Below, piece by piece: positions 56,601 to 60,874 of a DNA stretch of 64,000 bases; the first letter of the stretch is position 1; each line of letters begins with the position of its first letter. The notes under the pieces were generated by a model. The model had not been told where the DNA came from and searched no databases. It saw only the letters and a list, made by a program, of their open reading frames with translations. This stretch comes from Paracentrotus lividus. Lineage: Eukaryota; Echinodermata; Echinoidea; Camarodonta; Echinidae. Location: contig CALNVZ010003432.1 of assembly GCA_940671915.1 (NCBI GenBank), positions 5,786,203-5,850,202 of the forward strand. The letters are read 5' to 3'. A program made the translations under genes and the position numbers.

Positions 56601-58723
56601 CTTTTATGGAGAGCATGATCATACAGTCAAATCCTGTTATATTGAGCACAAATACAACAAGATCTCGCCACTGCTAGTCTAATCACATGTCTCTATGTGT
56701 CTCTGTGTTCAGTATTGATGAGGCAGATTGCTTGGTCCCGAACACCTCATTATAAAAGGAGTGGACTGTAATGATTCACCATAATTTTCAATTATTTTTA
56801 AATGATTTTTTTTCTCTGAGAATGAGTTGGATTCACATGTGGATATAATGTTTTTTTTTTTTTTGTGTGTGTGTTTATAGGGCATGCAGGGAGGTCAGTG
56901 ATGTACCTGCATTCATCAGTCAACATACCAAGGCATTCCTGCTCAACTCCAAGAGAGAAAGTCTCAACAAGTTCCACAAGTATCAGGGTGAGATTATAAT
57001 ATATATTTTTTTAAAAATGAGCAAAGAAAATGGGATTCCATAAGGGTTCAAACCTGAGACCTCCTGATTACTAGACAGGCGCTCTACCAACTGAGCTATG
57101 GCAAACCCATGGCAATATTCATCCCTGCTCAAGTATTGAAAAGTTATGGCCTGTCAAGTAATCATGTTTCAGGTTCAAATCCCAATTGAATTAAATTTCT
57201 TTGCCAATTTTATCCTTATTATATATTTCTAGTCTCTTTATTTCTTTGTTAAATTTAGGGTAAGATTAAGACACCATTTTAGGTCACTTACTGATAATAA
57301 TAAAGATTAATTCATCTTGCCATTGTCAAAAAAAATGCTTGCCCTCCAAAACAATTTTGTGGCTGTCAGCAGGATATGATGGTGGTTTTAACTTCTTCAC
57401 TGAGGTCCTTTGGCAAATCTTTTGCAGGATAGTTCAAAATAATATGTTGATGAAGTATATAGTTCACCATGAACTACTACTCAAACTTTCTTAGCCTCTC
57501 ACTTTCATCTGTTTAGCTGTCCTGTTCAGGACTCAAGCAAGTAAAGAATACCTTCATTTTTTACTCACTCTCTCGCCTCTTAATTTTTTCTATCCTCAAT
57601 AATTTTTTATAGTCTCCAGGACTAACCACATGGTGAGCTATATCTCATTAACATGATACTGGAGTGTTGTTTGTGACTGATATTTGTGTTATACAAGAGC
57701 CTGTCGATATTATTATCATTAAGCTTTTTCTTCTTCTTTTTTTTTTCTGTTGAAAATTCAGGTCAGAGTCTTGGTAGTGAGATGCAGAGACCATTCCTCA
57801 AACTTCAAGCTCAGGATGAAACAAGCAGCCTTCCATACCCTACACATGGTCCTAGCAGCTTTCCATACACCATGCATGATCTGAATGAGAGAATGGAAGA
57901 ACAACCAAATACTGTGATATCAGACTCTATACTAGACCATGGTGATACACCTACTGGTGTCCACTTCATCTCTAAAAGAGACATAGCGAGGTACGATTTC
58001 TCCAAGACAAGTGTTGATTATCTCTTGAATCTTACCAAGTTCTGCAAGAAACATGATGTGGTCGTAGAAAGTGTGCTGCCTCAAGTGAACAATAAAAAAC
58101 CTGAGTGCAGGGCAGCCAAGACAGACACAGATAGAGCTGGCTCGGATATGAACAACAACCAAAAACATGGAGAAAGTGTGGGTATGAGTCAGAACAGAGA
58201 AAGGAAAAGGAAGAGAACTGGTAAAGAGGGTAAACTTGCAGCTGCAGGACCATCGCAAAGTAGCCACGATGAGGAAGATGGTGACGTCGTAGGAAGTTCA
58301 GGAGCTGCTTCCAAGAAGGTCAAATCAAAGAAGAAAAACAAGACTGCAAGCAAAGCTGCTAAAGACCAAAGACTGCCACTGAACGGTGCTGAATCAGACA
58401 CGTCAGATCTAAACAACCCTGAAGAGTTACCGTACGAGCAGTGGAAAGAATTGGTGCTATCCCGGACGGGTTCGCAAGACTCTGGTCCTAATGTTCATCA
58501 GGTCAAGTTACCTACCTACAGTGTATCCTACACCAGGTATAAACCAGCTAGTGTCCTTCAAGCTAAGGCTAGTAGAGAGATAGATGGTGAAGCGGCAGTA
58601 TGGACACCTTTCCATCGGTCGTATCAATGGCTTCTTGAACATTGCGCTGCCCTCTATCGGCTTGATTGGATGTACATCCATGAAGCAGTGGCTCAGCTAG
58701 AAAGTCTGATATTTGAGTTGTAA
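17385..58723 (+). CDS. TAF1B-like RNA polymerase I initiation factor subunit (13 exons)
   Basis: Thirteen exons with GT-AG borders join in frame into 2,280 coding bases, a 759-residue protein. The N-terminus has a zinc ribbon with Cys4, Cys7, Cys22 and Cys25. An acidic linker follows (76-82), then a Trp-rich helix (WWYAEVFQIILKAQ, 83-96) and helices at 111-126 and 190-217. The segment GPALAYIIVSMKLLFGLDG (334-352) matches the conserved second cyclin-fold helix of TAF1B. TAF1B (yeast Rrn7) is a TFIIB-like subunit of SL1/TIF-IB that bridges RNA polymerase I and the rDNA core promoter in the nucleolus. Basic stretches at 320-328, 586-597 and 624-634 could be nuclear or nucleolar signals. The human protein is about 590 residues; the excess here is mainly a charged, low-complexity insert at about 545-660. 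The C-terminal helix (723-757) again looks conserved. Identification rests on zinc ribbon, order of motifs and similarity recalled from the family. Confidence 0.85.
17930..18200 (+). repeat. Dispersed direct repeat, copy 2, ending in poly-A
   Basis: Matches 16085-16330 over its length; it ends AGGCGCAGATCCAG, a G/C run and about 28 A (18171-18194). Confidence 0.75.
19438..19552 (+). CDS. TAF1B exon 2
   Basis: 115 bp after acceptor TTTTTTCAG; ends one base into a codon before GTAAGT. It encodes residues 31-68, a Ser/Gln-rich linker after the zinc ribbon. Confidence 0.85.
19778..19975. mobile_element. TACTGTATAAG-type MITE, degenerate copy
   Basis: The left end is TACTGTATAAGCCATATAT; the right end is the inverse GGCTTATAAATACA with changes. 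It is related to 49164-49366. It ends about 40 bases before the acceptor of TAF1B exon 3. Confidence 0.6.
20017..20141 (+). CDS. TAF1B exon 3
   Basis: 125 bp between GATTGTAG and GTGAGC, entering in phase 1 and leaving in phase 0. It encodes residues 69-110 with the acidic run DDEDEDD and the helix WWYAEVFQIILKAQVNALIK. A MITE ends about 40 bases before its acceptor. Confidence 0.9.
20596..20701 (+). CDS. TAF1B exon 4
   Basis: 106 bp between TTTAATAG and GTGAGA. It encodes residues 111-145 (EVVELMWFRFLQNSKWAFAK then a Lys-rich tail), matching the family segment after the first helix. Confidence 0.9.
20715..21300. repeat. GACCAAATGG-type minisatellite interrupted by a MITE
   Basis: Many short degenerate units containing TTTGGTC or AGACCAA run from 20730 to about 20995 and resume at 21235-21280 after the MITE at 21000-21234. 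Confidence 0.75.
21000..21234. mobile_element. TACTGTA MITE with TTCGCGC core, copy 1
   Basis: Close relative of 28440-28674: both have TACTGTA at the left end, TTATTTTCGCGC then AATTAATTTTTCGCGCTGAG, and GCGCGAAATCCGCAAAAATT toward the right. TA target sites are suggested. Confidence 0.8.
21319..22096. mobile_element. Element with GCGATATCTC units and AGGTCA direct repeats
   Basis: Left end ATGCCTCCGCC and right end GGCGGAGGCAT are inverted, and each end also has its own hairpin (21321-21354 and the CGACCGCGCGCGGTCG palindrome near 22066). Inside are four units of about 150-185 bp. Each begins near TATCGCGATATCTC AAGAACC and ends with AGGTCAAAGGTCAAGGTCA (21495-21513, with variants near 21655, 21809 and 21965). 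Related single units lie at 27825-27960 and 55215-55345. Confidence 0.8.
22427..22476 (+). CDS. TAF1B exon 5
   Basis: Only 50 bp, between TTTACAG and GTATGT, ending in phase 0. It encodes a 17-residue Gln/Lys/Glu-rich linker (residues 146-162). It precedes the 28.6-kb intron. Confidence 0.75.
22547..22699. mobile_element. GGACAACTACCCC inverted-repeat element, copy 1
   Basis: GGACAACTACCCCCTAGTCA at the left; the inverse GGGGTAATTATC...GGTAATTGTCC at the right. The core contains GGTTAGGGTTAGGTGTAGA. Copies with the same ends lie at 39280-39404 and 48626-48766. Confidence 0.75.
22737..22817 (+). mobile_element. LINE/SINE 3' tail
   Basis: GTAAAGCGCTTAGAGATG, then GGCGCTATATAAGAAGC and (ATT)n. 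This is the stem-and-repeat 3' tail typical of CR1/L2-type LINEs and of SINEs that borrow it. Confidence 0.75.
23108..23227 (+). CDS. Possible alternative last exon of TAF1B
   Basis: After acceptor TTTTTCAG an open frame of 39 codons (VARNGCQQARMFIAEPLFQY onward to a TAA at 23225-23227) is in phase with exon 5. An AATAAA follows at 23346-23351. Use of it would give a truncated protein of about 201 residues with the zinc ribbon and first helices only. Against it, the second half overlaps a perfect hairpin and may be transposon. No transcript evidence can be seen. Confidence 0.2.
   Translation, partial: VARNGCQQARMFIAEPLFQYMGHIAFVQKKMCHVPKKQS
23172..23206. repeat. Hairpin with CTTTTGTACAAAAG core
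   Basis: GGCATATTGCTTTTGTACAA and the following AAGAAAATGTGCC form a near-perfect palindrome. The motif AAGAAAATGTGCCAT recurs at about 23486 within the neighbouring foldback. Confidence 0.7.
23293..23600. repeat. Foldback element with GA and G tracts
   Basis: The left arm (GGTCTCACTGAG, CACAGTGTCATATA, GAGAGAG, AGTAGGTGTCAATATGACAC) is matched in inverse order by the right arm (GTGCCATATTGATACATGTA, CTCTCTC, TATATGGCACTG, CTCAGTGAGATACC). The GA microsatellite at 23341-23390 and a G-run lie in the left arm. Confidence 0.7.
23748..24033. mobile_element. TTAA-bounded MITE
   Basis: TTAAAGGAGAAG at the left and CTTCCTTTAA at the right, with TTAA at 23748-23751 and 24030-24033. The inner GACATCACATAACACGAGCT and CTGCTCTCCCAT recur near 62320. 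Shares its end type with 38105-38688 and 42425. Confidence 0.65.
24167..24305. mobile_element. MITE with perfect 48-bp inverted repeats
   Basis: 24167-24214 and 24258-24305 are exact reverse complements over 48 bases, starting GGGGAGCATTTCATCAAAGG. Each arm contains a further stem, TTGTCGGA and TCCGACAA. The 43-base centre includes CAGCCAATCAGAGGCAAG. Perfect arms suggest a recent insertion. Confidence 0.9.
24558..24720. mobile_element. MITE with TTGCATAAAGAGT ends
   Basis: Inverted ends share GTTGCATAAAGAGTAAC or close, with outer TGGGCCACG/TGGGGCCAAG. The centre has CAGCCAATCAAAATGCAGGA, the same centre type as the 24167-24305 element, so the two are probably related. Confidence 0.75.
24948..25090. 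repeat. GA-rich microsatellite region
   Basis: (GA)n at 24949-24964 followed by purine-rich GAGA sequence. Confidence 0.8.
25120..25800. repeat. Tandem repeat of about 200 bp, three to four units
   Basis: AGACATGTTG with an AACTCAC-type follow-up recurs at about 25207, 25411 and 25600. TTTAGACTTTGT recurs at 25374 and 25572, and TCAATGTGTC near 25344 and 25541. The units have diverged and a fourth, partial one may follow to 25800. Confidence 0.75.
26500..27005. repeat. Pyrimidine-rich low-complexity region
   Basis: Repeated CTCTCT and CCCTC runs, with ATTAATTCATTTATTA-like pieces recurring about every 120-130 bases (26694, 26820, 26929). Open frames across it are not protein-like. Confidence 0.85.
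27825..27960 (+). repeat. Single unit of the AGGTCA repeat family
   Basis: TTCGCAATATCTCAAGGACC then TTAGGTCAAAGGTCAAA (27924-27939) match one unit of 21319-22096. Confidence 0.65.
28411..28864 (-). mobile_element. CTCAAAACCACCAAT-type MITE, with nested insertion
   Basis: The left end CTGCCTCAAAACCACCAATT and right end ATTGGTGGTTTTAAACTG are inverted. Inner AACACCTGT and TCCAAGCT are shared with 37952-38779 and 58942-59169. It is split at 28440-28674 by a TACTGTA MITE. Confidence 0.75.
28440..28674. mobile_element. TACTGTA MITE with TTCGCGC core, copy 2 (nested)
   Basis: Bounded by TACTGTA and TACAGTA. Its body matches 21000-21234. It sits inside the left part of another MITE, so it inserted later. 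Confidence 0.85.
28897..29870 (-). pseudogene. C1q-domain collagen-like protein, broken
   Basis: From upstream (29870) to downstream the minus strand reads a Gln-rich coiled-coil-like stretch with stops, a Cys-rich hinge (CGTSCCGFPGMPGI), and a collagen-like segment with Gly-x-y runs (GMKGDSGIGGSRGLSGRRGS). An in-frame TAA follows at 29332-29334, then an open C1q domain ending with TAG at 28897-28899. The C1q domain shows GYDQDTGKFTCKVAGLYAFTF and ends FSGFRLF, as in the C1q/TNF family of secreted trimers. Frame changes break the collagen part in several places, so it cannot be translated as one protein. No introns are seen over about 950 bp. It lies antisense in the large TAF1B intron. It may be a real pseudogene, or the breaks may be base-calling errors, since sequence nearby (31-34 kb) is clearly of poor quality. 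Confidence 0.75.
29870..30390. repeat. Tandem repeat of about 175 bp, three units
   Basis: Each unit contains a GAGATG-GGTAGG-ACC-TCAGT segment, then GATACAAGA-CTCAGTG-type sequence and ends TTTCAAGAAAGAAAA-CAAAA (near 30000, 30180 and 30370). Units have diverged. Confidence 0.65.
30525..31143 (-). mobile_element. TTAA-bounded element, family B, copy 1
   Basis: TTAA at 30525-30528 and 31140-31143. It matches 38105-38688 in the opposite orientation (shared CATTTGTGATGTCAC, ACTCCCCATATGGTGTGCA, AATTGGAGGATCTCCATATC). Non-coding. Confidence 0.75.
31059..32536 (+). repeat. First copy of a gap-flanking duplication
   Basis: Nearly the same sequence as 32562-34016. Differences are mainly one- or two-base indels, often in short homopolymers, spread over the whole length. 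It contains the hAT-like MITE 31843-32008. Probably a false duplication made by assembly. Confidence 0.85.
31843..32008. mobile_element. hAT-like MITE
   Basis: Inverted ends CAGTGGTTGGATCCAG and GATCCGTCCCACTG, with G- and C-rich inner tracts. The duplicate copy is at 33348-33515. The end sequence CAGTGGCGGATCC is shared with other elements in the window. Confidence 0.7.
32537..32561. other. Assembly gap (25 N)
   Basis: Run of 25 N. It separates the two copies of the duplicated block. Confidence 0.99.
32562..34016 (+). repeat. Second copy of the gap-flanking duplication
   Basis: Restarts immediately after the gap with the sequence found at 31059 and follows it to the point where the first copy hits the gap, then continues into unique sequence. 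See the first copy. Confidence 0.85.
34017..34867. other. Intronic sequence, nothing recognised
   Basis: AT-rich sequence of the large TAF1B intron. Only a T-run at 34578-34593 stands out. Confidence 0.5.
34868..35349. mobile_element. MITE with GGGTGTGTTCA ends, copy 1
   Basis: Ends GGGTGTGTTCATTG and CATTGAACACACCC. The inverted repeats extend about 60 bases and include ATGAATCATGATACAA. A 490-bp copy is at 41288-41777. Non-coding. Confidence 0.8.
36356..37270. repeat. 64-bp satellite array inside a MITE end
   Basis: Fourteen copies of a 54-64-bp unit: AGATGTAGGTTTAGGCTTG, a linker, then AGATGTAAGGTTAGAGTTGC and AGAAGGGATTTATGTT. The linker is TTTTGTCTA, GTAGGTCCA or absent. The array follows GGTGACACAGCATTTGCTCT GG, an end sequence also seen inverted at 59905-59924, so it looks like an expanded core of that MITE family. 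Confidence 0.9.
37291..37730. mobile_element. TTAA-bounded MITE, family A, copy 2
   Basis: TTAA at 37291-37294 and 37727-37730. Ends TTAAAGGTGGTGTATAGC and CTATACCCCAGGTTTAA. Inverse-orientation copy of 5193-5675. Confidence 0.8.
37952..38779 (+). mobile_element. CTCAAAACCACCAAT-type MITE, with nested TTAA element
   Basis: TTTTCTGAAACTGGAGAATCC AAGCTTTC and ATGATAGCAAACACCTGT on the left, and ATTGGTGGTTTTGAGGCAGC on the right, match 28411-28864 (inverse) and 58942-59169. It is split by 38105-38688. Confidence 0.65.
38105..38688 (+). mobile_element. TTAA-bounded element, family B, copy 2 (nested)
   Basis: TTAAAGGGGAATTATCCC at the left and AATTCTCCTTTAA at the right, with TTAA on both sides. 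Matches 30525-31143 in the opposite orientation. Inner halves are themselves inversely similar (GATATGGAGGTCCTCC near 38238, ATGGGAGATTTCC near 38538). Confidence 0.8.
39280..39404. mobile_element. GGACAACTACCCC inverted-repeat element, copy 2
   Basis: GGACAACTTCCCCCTGGACA at the left and GGTAATTGTC at the right, with GGGTTAGGATTAGATGTAGA inside and a run of about 24 G near the right end. Confidence 0.7.
39430..40008 (+). mobile_element. CR1/L2-type LINE, 3' end of reverse-transcriptase ORF
   Basis: In shifting frames it encodes the C-terminal part common to CR1/L2-clade ORF2: LEKLQNAAARLVT, VLKSLHCLPMSKCIIFKILL, GSAPQYNIDLI, RAFANTGPLLWNALPQEI, FKANLKIYLFNLT. It is followed by a 3' tail with TAGCACCTTACAAAT and ATTATTATTA. 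At least two frameshifts make it inactive, and it is 5'-truncated. Confidence 0.85.
40280..40515. repeat. Minisatellite of about 20 bp (TGCAAACTTTGCATCCCA)
   Basis: About ten degenerate units with TGCAAACTTTGCATCC, GTAAAGTTTGCA and similar forms. Because the unit is partly self-complementary, the array can also be read as inverted repeats. Confidence 0.8.
41288..41777. mobile_element. MITE with GGGTGTGTTCA ends, copy 2
   Basis: GGGTGTGTTCAATGTC at both ends (inverted). Arms of about 60 bases with ATGAATCATGATA. Flanked by AGT on both sides (41285-41287 and 41778-41780), a possible 3-bp target duplication. Same family as 34868-35349. Confidence 0.85.
43215..43329. mobile_element. hAT-like MITE, 115 bp
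   Basis: Ends CAGTGGCGTATCCAGG and CCTGGATCCCCCGCTG. The flanks ATTAATTA and ATTACATA agree at 6 of 8 positions, as expected for an aged 8-bp hAT duplication. Confidence 0.75.
44639..44662. repeat. (CT)n microsatellite
   Basis: Uninterrupted CT repeats. Confidence 0.9.
44866..45383 (+). repeat. Tandem duplication, two units of about 258 bp
   Basis: 44866-45121 and 45122-45383 align end to end (CATTCTATCCCA, ATACGCAAA, TTTTTACAAGGTT, TTTGTCATCAAGGTTATTAT, GGAAGTATCTACTAAACATC). They have diverged modestly, mainly around 44950 and 45220. No gene in either. Confidence 0.85.
45384..48625. other. Intronic sequence without recognised genes
   Basis: Part of the large TAF1B intron. It has a short (GAAT)n at 45669-45686, a fragment of the CAATTGCTC/CCTTACATCT repeat family at 45706-45780, a G-run at 47321-47334 and C-runs at 47833 and 47938. 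No supported exon on either strand. Confidence 0.45.
48626..48766. mobile_element. GGACAACTACCCC inverted-repeat element, copy 3
   Basis: GGGACAACTACCCCCACA at the left and the inverse GGGGGTAGTTGTTG at the right. Inside are CTAACTCTACACCTAACCCT and a T/G tract. Confidence 0.75.
49164..49366. mobile_element. TACTGTATAAG-type MITE
   Basis: TACTGTATAAGCCAATATTTT and the inverse CACTTATACAGTA bound 203 bp with repeated TTCGCGA motifs. A degenerate relative is at 19778-19975. Confidence 0.8.
49706..49843. mobile_element. Short MITE with AAGGGGAAATC ends
   Basis: AAGGGGAAATCAAACCTGGA at the left and the inverse TAGGTTGGATTCCCCTTTAA at the right. It belongs to the TTAAAGGGGAA end type seen at 38105. 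Confidence 0.65.
50040..50210 (+). repeat. Tandem duplication of about 80 bp
   Basis: CTAGTCTCCCACATTCAGATTC at 50069 and CTAGTCTCCCATATTCAGAC at 50153, each followed by ATTATGCAC and GTGAAGACC-type sequence. Confidence 0.75.
50366..50690. repeat. 75-bp tandem duplication split by a hAT-like MITE
   Basis: ATTGTCACTCATGCCCAAGA TCA, CCGGTACATGTGTTC on the left (50379-50415) recur on the right at 50628-50664. The MITE 50442-50609 lies between them. Confidence 0.75.
50442..50609. mobile_element. hAT-like MITE with 8-bp target duplication
   Basis: Ends TGTGGCGGATCCAAG and CTGGATCTGCCTCT. Flanks TGGATACT (50434-50441) and TGGATACC (50610-50617) agree at 7 of 8 positions. Confidence 0.75.
51046..51092 (+). 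CDS. TAF1B exon 6
   Basis: 47 bp after a long pyrimidine tract and TTTTAG; leaves in phase 2 before GTAAGT. It encodes residues 163-177 (DTSTDQKTMWKKGKN). Its small size makes it the least certain exon with exon 5, but the phases are consistent on both sides. Confidence 0.75.
51639..51755 (+). CDS. TAF1B exon 7
   Basis: 117 bp between ACTTATAG and GTACAT, phase 2 in and out. It encodes residues 178-216 with KYRLQHLLGILYAALRFIGE, the helix that matches TAF1B TLAFCYLSLLWQRE-type sequence. Confidence 0.88.
52118..52229 (+). CDS. TAF1B exon 8
   Basis: 112 bp between AATGTAG and GTAAGT, ending in phase 0. It encodes residues 217-254 (RWALNGHLPYYGTNDLLPKH onward), equivalent to the family segment RFVEEDHIPY. 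Confidence 0.88.
52253..52570. mobile_element. TACAGTC MITE with a hairpin insertion
   Basis: TACAGTCTATTCCTCTTACA at the left and TAATAAGAGTGTACTGTA at the right. Inside, from 52286, starts a second element (CAGGGCCCTGTTGCTTGAAA) with a perfect 16-bp stem, TTTATGTCATGATTTA at 52308-52323 and its inverse at 52329-52344. The right end of the inner element is unclear. Confidence 0.6.
52655..52730 (+). repeat. tRNA-derived SINE-like fragment
   Basis: Box B-like CTAGGTTCAAAACCTAG at 52695-52711 with a T-arm stem. The preceding sequence is only weakly D-arm-like. It is followed at 52733-52905 by a segment of the GACAGTTGC / TTACCCTAACCCTTCATCTT repeat family. Confidence 0.35.
52973..53105 (+). 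CDS. TAF1B exon 9
   Basis: 133 bp between GATTGTAG and GTGAGC. It encodes residues 255-298 with the VPALDNQIKLELVISRFIRS helix, entering the second cyclin-like fold. Confidence 0.88.
53679..53897 (+). CDS. TAF1B exon 10
   Basis: 219 bp between TTTATAG and GTAATA. It encodes residues 299-371: a basic patch KKKKAKRKR, then GPALAYIIVSMKLLFGLDG, the best conserved motif of the protein. The intron side of the donor is the (ATT)n tail of a minus-strand LINE fragment (53898-54300). Confidence 0.9.
53898..54300 (-). mobile_element. CR1/L2-type LINE 3' end, minus strand
   Basis: On the minus strand it reads RSRVLHGDHSFAHTAPIWND and IPSHLKNSSSV, then a broken FLNIHLFKKHFL. This is the C-terminal motif of CR1/L2 ORF2. 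The 3' tail GCGCTATATAAGAACTG and (ATT)n runs up to the TAF1B exon 10 donor. Stops within the frame make it inactive. Confidence 0.75.
54301..55175. mobile_element. 875-bp element with ATTGTATTACCGGAC ends
   Basis: ATTGTATTACCGGACGCC at the left and the inverse GTGTCCGGTAATACAAT at the right. The interior is rich in GCGC motifs and has no credible open frame. It directly abuts the LINE fragment 53898-54300. Confidence 0.75.
55215..55345 (+). repeat. Single unit of the AGGTCA repeat family
   Basis: TTGTGATATCTCAAAAACCA, GAGATATGAATTTCAACATT and TATGTAGGTCAAAGGTCAAGG match one unit of 21319-22096. Confidence 0.7.
55644..55740 (+). CDS. TAF1B exon 11
   Basis: 97 bp between TATATAG and GTAAGT, leaving in phase 2. 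It encodes residues 372-403 with FVWDEWQTHEKLRAKHH, similar to the WFDFRKWY region of TAF1B. Confidence 0.85.
56060..56275 (-). mobile_element. tRNA-derived SINE
   Basis: On the minus strand a tRNA-like head begins near 56275. It has a D-arm GGCTCAGTGGACAGAGC (box A), a CTCATAA anticodon loop (CAT, Met-like) and box B GGTTCGAACC at 56211-56220. A GC-rich body follows (AACGTCCTTCTGGCGCTG, CAGCGGCTGCCGGGCC). It lies antisense in TAF1B intron 11. Confidence 0.8.
56622..56770. mobile_element. TACAGTC MITE
   Basis: TACAGTCAAATCCTGTTATAT and the inverse CATTATAAAAGGAGTGGACTGTA bound 149 bp. The end sequence TACAGTC-A-TCC...TATAATGAG is shared with 52253, 60618 and 58740. Confidence 0.75.
56881..56987 (+). 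CDS. TAF1B exon 12
   Basis: 107 bp after a T/GT tract and TTTATAG, before GTGAGA. It encodes residues 404-439 (CREVSDVPAFISQHTKAFLL onward). Confidence 0.85.
57036..57107 (-). repeat. tRNA-Thr(AGT)-like sequence, probable pseudogene or SINE head
   Basis: The minus strand shows TAGCTCAGTTGGTAGAGCG (box A), a CCTGT-CTAGTAA-TCAGG anticodon arm (AGT) and GGTTTGAACCC (box B). The acceptor stem does not close (only about three outer pairs), so a working tRNA is unlikely. Confidence 0.6.
57762..58723 (+). CDS. TAF1B exon 13 (last coding exon)
   Basis: 962 bp after acceptor AAATTCAG, ending with TAA at 58721-58723. It encodes residues 440-759, starting GQSL as in the family. It contains a short tandem peptide SSLPYPTH/SSFPYTMH (461-478). 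A Ser/Lys/Asp-rich insert at 545-660 carries two basic clusters. The conserved C-terminal helix contains FHRSYQWLLEHCAALYRLDW. Confidence 0.9.
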
Positions 58724-58941
58724 GACCTAGAAGATGGGAGAAAGTATATTCCACTCCAATCATAATGAGGTGCTTAGGACAATTATCTCACTAAAGAAAA
58801 AAACTTTGTTTACTGATCTCACTAAACAATAGTTTATTACTAGTACAGTATACTTCCATTATACTGAGCACAGATATGAGGTTTCGTTTAAACGAAGCAA
58901 TTTTCTGGGTGCTGATTTCACACTTGTGCACAACACATTAT

Positions 58942-59169
58942 ATGACCTTCCCGCTCAAAACCACCAATGAGTCATCAAGAATTCCTTTTTTTTTTTTTTT
59001 TTTGGTGTTATATACTTTCTGAAACTGCAGATTCCAAGCTTTCCAATGATAGCAAACACTTGTTTGAATGTTTAAATGAGAGCTATCATATTGAATGATA
59101 TCTCATGCAGTGTTTACTTTCGTGTTTTTTTTTAAGACTTATTAATGGTTTTGAGCCAGCAGGTCACAT
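58942..59169 (+). mobile_element. CTCAAAACCACCAAT-type MITE, uninterrupted copy
   Basis: TGACCTTCCCGCTCAAAACC at the left and the inverse GGTTTTGAGCCAGCAGGTCA at the right. Inner TTTCTGAAACTGCAGATTCC and ATGATAGCAAACACTTG. Same family as 28411 and 37952. Confidence 0.8.
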
Positions 59170-59759
59170 ATGTGTTACATACATGTATTGTGTATATTTT
59201 TGAAATTGGGACAGGGAAAGTTTATGGCCTCATTCTATCTGTGTTCAGAATGTAAAGTACACATGTCATTTTCACTGGAAAAGTTTGTTGTTGTCATTAG
59301 TGTTCAGAATCTTGGATACTATTTATATTTGTACCTTTTTCCCCCTTTTTCCCCTTTATTTATCATTACTCTTTAATATCAAAAGCACCCAGAATTTTGT
59401 CACAGAATGTATTTGATGAGTTGTGCTGCTGTACACTGATAATTCTATCATTTATTTATGCAAAAAATTTAATGCATTGTAATATTTTATCAAGTTTAAA
59501 GTCTTTACTCTGCTCATGTACTACAGTATTTGACTACATCTTACAATGAATATGGCGATTAACAATTTGTGTGTGTGTTTCATTGCCCAAGTGAAAGGGC
59601 ATAAATCAGTTGTGCGATATATGAATTTTGGTTAGTTGAAAGGTCATACTCATGCTTCACTGACACTCACCTAAGCCAAAGTGTAAACCAAAACTAAAGT
59701 TTACTTCAGACTGGTGATCAGAATATGGGCCAAGAATATATGATGTAGACTTGTTTTTT

Positions 59760-59924
59760 CTAATACCATTACATTTGCTCTGCCGACAATTGCTCGCTGT
59801 AAATTCCACACACTGAATCAAATGACTGACTTCATGGTTGGACTATACATTACCCTAACCCTACATCTTCGACAAAATTAATGGAGTAATTGCTGCCAGA
59901 GCGAATGCTGTGTCACCATTTTTT
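59760..59924. mobile_element. MITE with GGTGACACAGCATT end
   Basis: TTGCTCTGCCGACAATTGCTC at the left and the inverse GAGTAATTGCTGCCAGAGCG then AATGCTGTGTCACC at the right. Core TTACCCTAACCCTACATCTT. Related pieces lie at 20440-20575, 35720-35800, 36356 and 52733-52905. Confidence 0.7.
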
Positions 59925-59984
59925 CATCCTACATTTAATCTAATTCTACTCCTTCACGACCTTCTCATCCTTATCCCATCCTTC

Positions 59985-60300
59985 AAGAATATTTTATCCC
60001 CTCTGCCCTACCCTCTTTCTCTCCCCTCTCCTTCACTCTCTTTCTCTCACTTTCTTCCCCTCTGCCCCACCATCTCTCTCTCTCCCCCCTCCTTCACTCT
60101 CTCTCTCTCTCTTGCTTTCTTCCCCTCTGCCTCACTCTCCCTCTCTACCCCTTTCCCTCTCCCCTCCCCCTATATATCTCCCTCTATAGCCCCTCCCCCC
60201 TCTCTCTCTCTCTCCTTCATGCCCCTCCTTCTTTTCCCCTCTTCTCTCTCCACTCCCTCTCTCTCCACTCCCTCTCTATATCCCATTTCATTTTTTTTTT
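59985..60300. repeat. CT-rich low-complexity tract
   Basis: Runs of CTCTCT, CCCCTC and TTCTCTC. The Ser/Pro/Leu-rich open frame 59910-60323 is produced by the tract. Confidence 0.9.
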
Positions 60301-60874
60301 CTTTACCTCACCAAACATTCTGAACTGCACCAAAGAGGGTCAAATAATGTAGGCCTTTTGAGATTTATTTTTACAAATTACTTAACATTTTAATCACGAA
60401 TAAAGTTGGTACATCTTTCTGTCAGCAACTGACAAATTTAATAGACAATGATTTTAAAAAATAAAGTTGTTCAAGCTCTGTACAGCTGCCTTAAATGCAA
60501 AAGAGACATTGCTCTTTCCTTTTCACGCTACGCCTCTGAGTAGTTAACTAGGTTGATGGCACATTAAAAATGCTGCATTTATTATTAGTATTATTGTATG
60601 TATAGTCTACATGTCAATACAGTACATTCCATTATAATGAAGTATGATTTTGGTGAATGACTAAGACATTTTTGTGTGTTTTCATTTCTGTCAATTGCCT
60701 TAAAATAAGTGGAAGACAAAGTTGCAAAATTAGCAAAAATAAAATCACTATCACTTCTGCAGTTGAAACAAAATTTTGCTATACTTCACAAATCTTTTTT
60801 TTTTGTTTTGTTATCGGAGCTCTTTATACAAGGGTAGCCTGTATACGAGATGCTAAGGGAACAAGCCAACTGCC

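Larger units (their letters stand above)
58724..60470 (+). other. Probable TAF1B 3' UTR and flank
   Basis: No further TAF1B coding. AATAAA signals at 60399-60404 and 60460-60465 could end the transcript, giving a 3' UTR of about 1.7 kb containing MITE sequence and a CT-rich tract. This is inference; an earlier variant signal could be used. Confidence 0.3.

Noticed and set aside
57036..57107. Functional tRNA-Thr gene
   Set aside because: Boxes A and B and an AGT loop are present, but the acceptor stem does not pair and the anticodon stem has a mismatch.
59910..60323. 137-codon plus-strand open frame
   Set aside because: Ser/Pro/Leu-rich translation of a CT-rich low-complexity tract.
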